DNA from: Aldehydirespirator sp965116865
Lineage (GTDB): Bacteria > Actinomycetota > Acidimicrobiia > Acidimicrobiales > Aldehydirespiratoraceae
Assembly: GCA_965116865.1 (NCBI GenBank)
Contig: OZ220727.1
Coordinates: 2,170,001 to 2,234,000, forward strand
DNA: 64,000 nt
Direction: 5' to 3'
The position numbers were made by a program, and so were the translations under genes. Under the pieces are notes generated by a model. It had not been told where the DNA came from. It saw only the letters and a program-made list of their open reading frames with translations, and searched no databases. Shown here one piece after another: positions 8,033 through 15,105 of this stretch; positions within the stretch are counted from its first letter, which is position 1; each line of letters begins with the position of its first letter.

Positions 8033-10078
8033 GTGGATGTCATACCCCTGTGGGATGCTGTGTCCATGTTGATCGAAGCCGCTCGTCGGGCCGAGGCCGC
8101 CGCCTCCGAGATGCTGGAGCTGGTGGGCGCGGGCGCGGCGTCGTGTTCGGAATTGCGCGAGATGCTGGCGGTGTCGAGGTCGGCGATGGCGGCGCTGTCG
8201 GCTGCGCAGGTGTCGGCCGCGGCGGCGGTGGCGGGCCGTGAGCGTCACGGCGACGGCGGCGCTGAAGTGCTGGCCGGTTCGGCCGGGTTGTCGCGACGCG
8301 AGGCCCGCAGCCACCTAAAGACGGCCGAGGCGTTGCGGGAGGCGCCCGCGGCGCGTGAGGCGGTCGAGTCGGGGCGGGTGTCCGCGGCGAACGCGCGGCG
8401 GCTGGCCGAAGCTTCCGAGACGGCCGGCGCCAGAGCTGTCGACGGCGACGGGGATCTGTTGGCGAAGGCCGTGTCGATGCGTCCCGAGCAGTTCGCCCGA
8501 GAGGCTCGCCGGTGGACGGTCGACCGCGACGGCGACGACGGAGAGTCCCAGCACCGCCGTTCGCGGGCGCGGCGCTGTGTTCGTGTCTGGGACGGCGACG
8601 ACGGGATGGTCCATCTCCGCGGCGAGCTCGACCCCGTGACCGGCAGACGCGTCGCCAACCGGCTGCGCTCGCAAGCCGCCCGCATGCACAACGCCGACAA
8701 GAAAGCCTCCGCCGACGGAACCAGCCGCCGCAGCTTCGGCCAGTGCATGGCCGACGCCCTCGACGCCCTCACCAACACCCCAACAGACAAACCCCACAAC
8801 AACGACACCAGCAGCCGAGCATGCGGCTCCCGCAGCAACGACGGGAGCGGCGACGGCGGCGCTCGAACAAGCGACTCCAACAGCGACACCAGCGGCCGAG
8901 CAGACAGTCCCGGCAACAGCGACACCAGCGGCCGAGCAGACAGTCCCGGCAACAGCGACACCAGCGGCCGAGCAGACAGTCCCGGCAACAGCGACACCAG
9001 CGGCCGAGCAGACAGTCCCGGCAACAGCGACACCAGCGGCCGAGCAGACAGTCCCGGCAACAGCGACACCAGCGGCCGAGCAGACAGTCCCGGCAACAGC
9101 GACACCAGCGGCCGAGCAGACAGTCCCGGCAACAGCGACACCAGCGGCCGAGCAGACAGTCCCGGCAACAGCGACACCAGCGGCCGAGCAGACAGTCCCG
9201 GCAACAGCGACACCAGCGGCCGAGCAGACAGTCCCGGCAACAGCGACACCAGCGGCCGAGCAGACAGTCCCGGCAACAGCGACACCAGCGGCCGAGCAGA
9301 CAGTCCCGGCAACAGCGACACCAGCGGCCGAGCAGACAGTCCCGGCAACAGCGACACCAGCGGCCGAGCAGACAGTCCCGGCAACAGCGACACCAGCGGC
9401 CGAGCAGACAGTCCCGGCAACAGCGACACCAGCGGCCGAGCAGACAGTCCCGGCAACAGCGACACCAGCGGCCGAGCAGACAGTCCCGGCAACAGCGACA
9501 CCAGCGGCCGAGCAGACAGTCCCGGCAACAGTGTCGGGGGTGGTGGCCGGCCGATAGCGGACATCTGTGTGGTCGCCCATGTCGACGGCGCCACCGGCAG
9601 GCTCGTCGCGGAACTGCCCGACGGCACCCGGCTGCCGCGGGCCGTGCTGGAGGAACTCTCGTGCAACGCCAGACTGACCGGCCTGGTGTACGACCGCGAC
9701 GGCAAACCGATCTGGCGGACGCACTCGGTCCGCACCGCCACCGAGTCCCAGCGCCAGATCCTGCTGGCCCGCCACGGCGGATGCTTCCACTGCGCAGCAC
9801 ACCCCGCGCTGTGCCAGATCCACCACATCAAACCCGTCGCTCAGGGCGGATCCACCAAACTCGACAACATGATCCCCGTCTGCTGGGACTGCCACCAGAA
9901 GATCCACCACCACAACTGGCGCATCCGCAAGAACCCCGACGGCAACCACACCCTGCACCCACCCGAACAGACCCGCCACGGACCAGCACACGCACCCGAC
10001 CCGCCGCACGCGTCGGCACCACCGACAAGCGGACGCCACCGACCCCCCGCCGGGAACCGGCTCTTCGCAGTCGCCTGA
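8033..10078 (+). CDS. DUF222 / HNH endonuclease protein (13E12-repeat family) with a 12-residue repeat insert
   Basis: 681 residues. The DUF222 helical region spans about 15-245. A low-complexity insert of 18 identical NSDTSGRADSPG units occupies 283-498. The C-terminus carries an HNH nuclease at about 579-630 (CFHCAAHP...CQIHHIKPVAQGG...LDNMIPVCWDCHQKIHH) with paired CxxC-type cysteines and H/N/H residues. The family is the mycobacterial REP13E12 type, of unknown role and often repeated in genomes. GTG 8033 is the longest start; ATG at 8066 (MLIEAARR) may be the true one. Three truncated 5' copies lie upstream, and an IS630-derived element follows 20 bp after the stop. Confidence 0.85.
   Translation: MDVIPLWDAVSMLIEAARRAEAAASEMLELVGAGAASCSELREMLAVSRSAMAALSAAQVSAAAAVAGRERHGDGGAEVLAGSAGLSRREARSHLKTAEALREAPAAREAVESGRVSAANARRLAEASETAGARAVDGDGDLLAKAVSMRPEQFAREARRWTVDRDGDDGESQHRRSRARRCVRVWDGDDGMVHLRGELDPVTGRRVANRLRSQAARMHNADKKASADGTSRRSFGQCMADALDALTNTPTDKPHNNDTSSRACGSRSNDGSGDGGARTSDSNSDTSGRADSPGNSDTSGRADSPGNSDTSGRADSPGNSDTSGRADSPGNSDTSGRADSPGNSDTSGRADSPGNSDTSGRADSPGNSDTSGRADSPGNSDTSGRADSPGNSDTSGRADSPGNSDTSGRADSPGNSDTSGRADSPGNSDTSGRADSPGNSDTSGRADSPGNSDTSGRADSPGNSDTSGRADSPGNSDTSGRADSPGNSDTSGRADSPGNSVGGGGRPIADICVVAHVDGATGRLVAELPDGTRLPRAVLEELSCNARLTGLVYDRDGKPIWRTHSVRTATESQRQILLARHGGCFHCAAHPALCQIHHIKPVAQGGSTKLDNMIPVCWDCHQKIHHHNWRIRKNPDGNHTLHPPEQTRHGPAHAPDPPHASAPPTSGRHRPPAGNRLFAVA
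8879..9526. repeat. In-frame 36-bp minisatellite, 18 identical units
   Basis: Exactly 648 bp = 18 x 36, each unit encoding NSDTSGRADSPG. No base differences were seen between units, indicating very recent expansion or concerted homogenisation. The insert is hydrophilic and probably disordered. The frame is preserved whatever the copy number. Confidence 0.95.
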
Positions 10079-10099
10079 ACCTCAGCCAACAGCGCGCCA

Positions 10100-10434
10100 G
10101 TGTCCCGAGTGGGGAATTAGTTGCAGATATGCTGCGATGGTCTCGGGTTCTCGTCGGCGGTCATGCGCCACACGAAGGGGTGCGGATGCTCGTTGCGGTT
10201 GTCGATCCAATTGTCGGTCCAGCCGCGGGGTCTGCGACGCCTGTGGGGGGCCCGGCCGTTCTTGATGTAGTTGTGCGGCTCATGGACAGTCAACTACATC
10301 AAGAACGGTCAGGGGGCGCGAGACGGTGACATGAGAGTGCTCGCCAGCCGGCCGCTGTTCACCGACCGGCGTGCCGCCAGAAACGCCGGCCACCGCAACG
10401 ACACAAACACGAGGAACTAACCACTCAGGACACT
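10100..10434 (-). mobile_element. Non-autonomous IS630-derived element (MITE-like)
   Basis: About 335 bp with inverted ends: agtgtcccgagtgg at 10100 and ccactcaggacact at 10421-10434, the right end followed by TA-containing sequence as for IS630. Inside is only the C-terminal transposase segment on the minus strand (WTDNWIDNRNEHPHPFVW), with a stop and frameshift, plus a perfect 18-bp stem-loop. Related copies occur at 3388 and 62147. Confidence 0.65.
10256..10308. other. Perfect 18-bp stem-loop inside the IS630-derived element
   Basis: ccgttcttgatgtagttg (10256-10273), a 17-base loop, then its exact complement (10291-10308). The copy at 62309-62361 keeps the stem through a compensated base-pair change (gtag/ctac becomes gcag/ctgc) and one G-T wobble. 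Confidence 0.8.
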
Positions 10435-10769
10435 AGGTGGCTGGTGTTTTTCTCGGGTGGGGCTGGGTGTGTGTGGTGGAGTTGCAGGGATGTGATTCGG
10501 TCTCGTGGGGAGGTTCGTGTCGTGACGGTGGGTGTGGAGCCGTGTCGGGTGGGTCTGTTCAAGGGTTCGCATTTCGTGGGGGAGCGGCTGGCGGCGGAAA
10601 GGAACCCCTCCTCCACCCAGCGCCGACGAGGCGAACCCCCCGCCCGCTGCGCTCACCAGGACACCCCGACCGAGGAACCCCCCCTCCACCCAGCGCCGAC
10701 GAGGCGAACCCCCCGCCCGCTGCGCTCACCGGGACGCCCCGACCGAGGAACCCTCAGGCTCGGCCCTGC
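10435..10769. repeat. Intergenic region with a 73-bp tandem duplication downstream of ppk1
   Basis: GT-rich sequence to about 10600, then two 73-bp units (ggaacccc... at 10601 and 10674, and the start of a third at 10747). The last runs into the ppk1 3' end at 10770. No gene seen. Confidence 0.7.
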
Positions 10770-12854
10770 TCAGGGCCGGACGCGCTCGCCGGCGCGGGCC
10801 CGGTCAGACGCGAGCTGCTGGAGCCTGACGTGGGTGTCGGTGCCGGCGTCGCGGCCGCGGCGCGTCCACACGCCGCCGGAGTCGAGGGTCCAGGCCAGGT
10901 ACTCGTCGGACAGGCTCACCTCGGCCACTTCCACCACCCGAGCCGCCAGCCGCGGATCAGCGACGCGCACGAGAGCCTCCACCCTGCGGTCGAGGTTGCG
11001 GGTCAGCAGGTCGGCCGATCCGATGTAGGTGGCGGGACGGCCCGCACCGTCGCCGTTGGCGAAATGGTAGATGCGGGAATGCTCGAGGAACCGGCCCACT
11101 ATCGAGCGCACCCGTATCGTCTCCGATAGGCCCTCCACCCCGGGCCGCAGGCTGCACAGGCCCCGCACGATCAAGTCGATCTCCACGCCGGCCTGCGACG
11201 CCTTGTACAGCTGGTCGATCATCGGCCCGTCGGCCAGCGAGTTGAGCTTCATTATTATGCGTCCGCCGGGCAGGTGCGTCTCCTGCTCGATCAGCTCGGC
11301 CAGACGCGGGCGGAGCTGCTCGGGCGCGGTGATCAGGCACCGGTGGTCGACGACGCGGCCGTAGCCGGTGAGCCGGTTGAACAGGCCAGCGACGTCGGCG
11401 CCGACCCCCGGATCGGCGGTCAGCAGCCCGAAGTCCTCGTAGACGTGGGCGGTGCGGTGGTTGTAGTTGCCGGTGCCGACATGGCAGTAGCGGCGGATGC
11501 CGTCGGACTCCTCCCGTACGATCATCGCGATCTTGGCGTGGATCTTCAAGCCGACCAGGCCGTAGGCCACATGGGCGCCTGCCTGCTCCAGCCGCCTGGC
11601 CCAACTGATGTTGCGGGCCTCGTCGAAGCGGGCCTTCAACTCCACCAGCACCGCCACCTGCTTGCCCCTCTCGGCCGCGGCCACCAGAGCGTCGATGATG
11701 GGGCTGTCGCCGGAGGTGCGGTACAGCGTGAGCTTGATCGCCAGCACCGCCGGATCCCTGGCGGCCTGACGGATCAGCGCGCCCACCGACCGGCTGAACG
11801 ACGAATACGGATGATGCACCAGCAGGTCGCTGGAGCGCAGCACCTTGAAGAAGTCGACCGGGCCGTCCTCGGTCACCAGCTCCGGCTCGGTGATGCCGCC
11901 CCAGCGGGGCCATGACAGCTCGGGCCGCGGCAGGCCGGCGATCTCGTTGAGGCTGCTCAGATCGATCGGGCCCCGCACCCGGACCAGGGCGTCCCCGCTC
12001 AAGTTGAGCTCCCGCAGCAGCAGGTCGAGCACCTCGTCGGACATCGAGTCGGCCACCTCCAGACGGACCGCCCACTGGAAGCGGCGCCGGCGGAGCTCCA
12101 TCTCCACCGCGGTCAGCAAGTCGTCGGCGTCTTCGTCGTTGAGGGTGAGGTCGGCGTTACGGGTGACCCGGAAGCAGTGATGCTCCAGCACGTCCATGCC
12201 CGGGAACAGCATGTCGAGATGGGCCGCGATCACGTCCTCGAGCGCCACGAACCGGCAGGACCCCTCACCGGTCTCCACCCAGCGGTCCAGGGTGGCGGGG
12301 ACCTTCACCCGGGCGAAGCGCAGCTCGGAGTCGGCCGGGTCGCGCATCAGCACCGCCAGGTTCAAAGAGAGGTCCGAGATGAACGGGAACGGATGCCCGG
12401 GATCGACGGCCAGCGGGGTGAGCACCGGGAAGACCCGCTGCTCGAAGTGGCCGCGCAGTCGGGCCCATTCGGCGGAGCTGATCTTGTCGGGGGCGAGGAG
12501 ATGGATGCCCTCGGCCTCCAGAGCCGGCCTGACCCTCTCGCTGAAAAGGCGCTGCTGATCGCCGCACAGCTCAGCCGCGACCCGGCGGACCTGGCTGAGA
12601 TGCTCGGCGGGGGTGTGCCCGTCGAGGGTGCGACCGGTGAGCTCCGCCGCGACCCGGTCGGCGAGGCCCGACACCCGGACCTGGAAGAACTCGTCGAGGT
12701 TGGAGGCGAAGATGCTGAGGTATCTGGCCTGCTCCAGCAACGGCACGTCGGCGTCGTCGGCGAGGGCGAGGACGCGGGCGTTGAAGGCCAGCCACGAGAT
12801 CTCCCGGCTGAAGTAGTCCGTGAGCGGCTCGGCCCATCCCCCGACGCGGATCAT
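10770..12854 (-). CDS. ppk1: Polyphosphate kinase 1
   Basis: 694 residues, normal for Ppk1. It reversibly transfers the gamma-phosphate of ATP to polyphosphate. The N domain begins YFSREISWLAFNARVL; the head domain contains SNLDEFFQVRVSGL. Both catalytic-domain histidine regions are present: KIHAKIAMI (the autophosphorylated histidine) and LEHSRIYHF. Family hallmarks HHPYSSF, KLTLYRTS, GTGNYN and GSADLLTRNLDRR are present. ATG 12854 (MIRVGGWAEPL) was chosen because the upstream extension is composition noise overlapping the next gene. The gene follows the 105-residue hypothetical gene by 31 bp on the same strand and is probably co-transcribed with it. Confidence 0.95.
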   Translation of the reverse strand: MIRVGGWAEPLTDYFSREISWLAFNARVLALADDADVPLLEQARYLSIFASNLDEFFQVRVSGLADRVAAELTGRTLDGHTPAEHLSQVRRVAAELCGDQQRLFSERVRPALEAEGIHLLAPDKISSAEWARLRGHFEQRVFPVLTPLAVDPGHPFPFISDLSLNLAVLMRDPADSELRFARVKVPATLDRWVETGEGSCRFVALEDVIAAHLDMLFPGMDVLEHHCFRVTRNADLTLNDEDADDLLTAVEMELRRRRFQWAVRLEVADSMSDEVLDLLLRELNLSGDALVRVRGPIDLSSLNEIAGLPRPELSWPRWGGITEPELVTEDGPVDFFKVLRSSDLLVHHPYSSFSRSVGALIRQAARDPAVLAIKLTLYRTSGDSPIIDALVAAAERGKQVAVLVELKARFDEARNISWARRLEQAGAHVAYGLVGLKIHAKIAMIVREESDGIRRYCHVGTGNYNHRTAHVYEDFGLLTADPGVGADVAGLFNRLTGYGRVVDHRCLITAPEQLRPRLAELIEQETHLPGGRIIMKLNSLADGPMIDQLYKASQAGVEIDLIVRGLCSLRPGVEGLSETIRVRSIVGRFLEHSRIYHFANGDGAGRPATYIGSADLLTRNLDRRVEALVRVADPRLAARVVEVAEVSLSDEYLAWTLDSGGVWTRRGRDAGTDTHVRLQQLASDRARAGERVRP

Positions 12855-12885
12855 GGTCCTGTGCGGGCGCCGCTCGGAGCCGCCG

Positions 12886-13203
12886 TCAGGCCCGCCTCTG
12901 GCCCGAATACTCGTCTTCTTCCTCCGGATAGCCGAGATCCCAGTCCACGATGATCCGTTCGCGCTCGGCGTCGCGATTGACCCGCTCGCGGTTGCGGCGG
13001 AACTGCGGGTCGTGAGGAGGCAGAAGCAGAAGACGGGCATGGACGCGGTCCCGGAAGGAGGCCATGAAGTCGGCGTCGCCGTAGACGGCGCGGACCTCCC
13101 AGTGCGGCGCGACCGGGCCGAGGTAGACGATCGTGGCCTGACCTACCGGCGGCTCGTCCACCGCCTCCACATCGTCGTCTACGAGCATCACCGGTGTCCG
13201 CAC
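12886..13203 (-). CDS. Hypothetical protein upstream of ppk1
   Basis: 105 residues, acidic at both ends, with a conserved-looking core (TIVYLGPVAPHWEVRAVYGD...FRDRVHARLLLLPPHDPQFRRNRERV). No membrane segment or signal peptide. GTG start is used; an internal ATG (MLVDDDVEAVDEPP) is possible. It lies 12 bp after the tatA stop and 31 bp before ppk1 on the same strand, so an operon is likely. I do not recognise the family. Confidence 0.65.
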   Translation of the reverse strand: MRTPVMLVDDDVEAVDEPPVGQATIVYLGPVAPHWEVRAVYGDADFMASFRDRVHARLLLLPPHDPQFRRNRERVNRDAERERIIVDWDLGYPEEEDEYSGQRRA

Positions 13204-13215
13204 CGCCCGCGAGGC

Positions 13216-13437
13216 TCAGCCCGAGCCGTTCTTGCCCGAGCCGTTCTTGCCCGAGCCGCCGCCGCTCGGCTCGCCGCCGGGGTCGTCGGTCTGCTGTGCG
13301 TGCTCGGTCAGGCCTTCCTTGAACTCGCGCTGCGCCTGGCCGAGCGAGCGGGCGAGCTTCGGGAGCTTCGCCCCGCCGAAGACCAGCAGGACGAGCACCA
13401 GGATGATCAGAAGTTCTGACGGACCGAGGTTTGGCAT
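13216..13437 (-). CDS. tatA: Sec-independent protein translocase subunit TatA
   Basis: 73 residues. A single N-terminal membrane helix (LLIILVLVLLVFGGAKLPKL) carries the characteristic FGG hinge, followed by the amphipathic helix (LARSLGQAQREFKEGL) and a polar tail ending in a duplicated GKNGS pentapeptide. TatA forms the pore-like component that moves folded twin-arginine substrates across the membrane. ATG 13437 gives the standard start MPNLGPSELLI and lies seven bases after a TATGCT box, implying a leaderless mRNA. tatBC are not in this window. Confidence 0.93.
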   Translation of the reverse strand: MPNLGPSELLIILVLVLLVFGGAKLPKLARSLGQAQREFKEGLTEHAQQTDDPGGEPSGGGSGKNGSGKNGSG

Positions 13438-13444
13438 CGCCCAG

Positions 13445-13450
13445 AGCATA
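13445..13450 (-). promoter_or_regulatory. -10 box of tatA, leaderless
   Basis: TATGCT on the minus strand, seven bases before the tatA ATG. Confidence 0.45.
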
Positions 13451-13507
13451 CCGCGCCCTGTTCGCTGCCGCATCCGGTCCGTGGACCGGACGGGCGCAGC
13501 GATGCGG

Positions 13508-13786
13508 TCAGGCGCCGACGGCGGCGGCGCGGCGGCGCTGGGCTCGGGCCCGCCGGATGCCGCGACGCTCCCGCTCGCTCTTGCCGCCCCAGATGCCGAA
13601 CTTCTCGCCGTTGTCGAGCGCGAACTCCAGGCACGCCTCGCGTACCATGCAGCCCCGGCACACCTCCTTGGCCTCGCGGGTGGACGCGCCCCGCTCGGGG
13701 AAGAAGAGGTCGGGATGCACGCCGAGGCAGTTGGCCTCGGCGTGCCAGGACATGTCCGCAGTGGGGTAGACGCCTTGCAGTTCCAT
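13508..13786 (-). CDS. WhiB-family iron-sulfur transcriptional regulator
   Basis: 92 residues. The four cluster-binding cysteines are present (NCLGVHPDLFFP, then VCRGCMVREACLEFAL), followed by the GIWGG turn and a basic AT-hook-like tail (SERERRGIRRARAQRRRAA). WhiB proteins bind a 4Fe-4S cluster and act with the primary sigma factor; they are confined to actinobacteria and their phages. ATG 13786 (MELQGVYP) was chosen because GGAGGAG lies seven bases upstream; longer in-frame starts run through non-coding sequence. It is monocistronic with its own promoter at 13863-13891. Which whiB paralogue it is remains uncertain (WhiB1/WhiB2-like). Confidence 0.93.
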   Translation of the reverse strand: MELQGVYPTADMSWHAEANCLGVHPDLFFPERGASTREAKEVCRGCMVREACLEFALDNGEKFGIWGGKSERERRGIRRARAQRRRAAAVGA

Positions 13787-13862
13787 CGGATGCTCCTCCA
13801 TGATGATCATCCAGGCCCCATCCATGGGGCTCCGGCCCGGCCCGCCCGGCACCATCGATGTA

Positions 13863-13891
13863 ATTACATCAGCGTCATATGACATTTGCAA
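13863..13891 (-). promoter_or_regulatory. Promoter of the whiB gene
   Basis: On the minus strand TTGCAA (13886-13891), 17-bp spacer, TGTAAT (13863-13868), within a notably AT-rich island. The predicted 5' UTR is about 70 nt and carries a strong Shine-Dalgarno. Confidence 0.5.
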
Positions 13892-14068
13892 ACCCGGCAG
13901 CAGGAAACTTCGAACAGTCCCGACAGGTCCCCGCACCGGCGCCCGTGCGCGCCGCCGACGGACCGCGGACCGTTCCAGCCGCCGCGCACGCCGCCGGCGA
14001 GGACCTCCACCGTCTGGCCGCGCCGCCGAGCTTGCCGGCGCCGCGCACGGCCGTCACCTCCCAGACTG

Positions 14069-15079
14069 CGCCCCACGCACGGCCCCGAACCGCGAACACT
14101 CGACGCTCCCCGGCAACGGCGACCTGCCTGCGCCCCACGCACGGCCCCAAGCCGCGTAATTCGCCATCCCCTGCCGCCGGAGGTGCTGACTGCGCCCCAC
14201 GCACGGCCCCGAACCGCGCGCGAGAGCCAGCTGCGCGCACCCATGGACCTCGGCACCCCACACACGGCCCCGAACCGCGAACACTCGACGCTCCCCGGCA
14301 ACGGCGACCTGCCTGCGCCCCACGCACGGCCCCAAGCCGCGCGCGAGAGCCAGCTGCGCGCACCCATGGACCTCGGCGCCCCACGCACGGCCCCGAACCG
14401 CGAACACTCGACGCTCCCCGGCAACGGCGACCTGCCTGCGCCCCACGCACGGCCCCGAACCGCGCGCGAGAGCCAGCTGCGCGCACCCATGGACCTCGGC
14501 ACCCCACACACGGCCCCGAACCGCGAACACTCGACGCTCCCCGGCAACGGCGACCTGCCTGCGCCCCACGCACGGCCCCAAGCCGCGTAATTCGCCATCC
14601 CCTGCCGCCGGAGGTGCTGACTGCGCCCCACGCACGGCCCCAAGCCGCGCGCGAGAGCCAGCTGCGCGCACCCATGGACCTCGGCACCCCACACACGACC
14701 CCGAACCGCGAACACTCGACGCTCCCCGGCAACGGCGACCTGCCTGCGCCCCACGCACGGCCCCGAACCGCGCGCGAGAGCCGGCTGCGCGCACCCATGG
14801 ACCTCGGCACCCCACGCACGGCCCCGAACCGCGAACACTCGACGCTCCCCGGCAACGGCGACTTGCCTGCGCCCCACGCACGGCCCCAAGCCGCGCGCGA
14901 GAGCCGGCTGCGCGCACCCATGGACCTCGGCACCCCACGCACGGCCCCAGGCCGCGTAATTCGCCATCCCCTGCCGCCGGAGGTGCTGACTGCGCCCCAC
15001 GCACGGCCCCGGCCCGCGCGCGAGAGCCAGCTGCGCGCACCCATGGACCTCGGCGCCCCACGCACGGCCCCGGCCCGCG
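14069..15079. repeat. Modular array: 17 near-constant 26-bp cores separated by three recurring 35-36-bp modules
   Basis: Cores (consensus cgccccacgcacggccccgaaccgcg, variable at positions 2, 9 and 19-22) alternate with modules A (aacactcgacgc...), B (taattcgccatc...) and C (cgcgagagccag...). Order from 14069: A B C A C A C A B C A C A C B C, then core 17. The 61-62-bp spacing imitates a CRISPR, but the 'spacers' recur and no cas gene is present. Long antisense frames through it reflect composition. It ends 27 bp before the VWA gene. Bases 13892-14068 ahead of it hold no gene. Confidence 0.85.
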
Positions 15080-15093
15080 GCCCGCGGCCGGGA

Positions 15094-15099
15094 TAGGGT
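15094..15099 (+). promoter_or_regulatory. -10 box of the VWA gene, leaderless
   Basis: TAGGGT, six bases before ATG 15106, directly after the modular array. Confidence 0.45.
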
Positions 15100-15105
15100 C
15101 GGGGC

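Larger units (their letters stand above)
5537..8263. repeat. Four tandem units of about 312 bp carrying the 5' end of the DUF222-HNH gene
   Basis: Units: 5537-5847, 5848-7639 (interrupted by the 1.48-kb IS110), 7640-7951 and 7952-8263. Each holds about 80 bp of upstream DNA plus roughly the first 75 codons. The last unit continues into the intact gene. Unit junctions lie at cgacggcggcgct. Divergence is limited to scattered substitutions, so the duplications are recent. Confidence 0.9.

Noticed and set aside
8245..10039. Antisense and frame-shifted repeat proteins over the 36-bp array
   Set aside because: A 36-bp period leaves all six frames open. Only the + frame with DUF222 and HNH on either side makes sense.
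14069..15079. CRISPR array
   Set aside because: Core/spacer geometry fits superficially, but only three 'spacers' recur across sixteen positions, the cores are variable, and no cas gene is present in the window.
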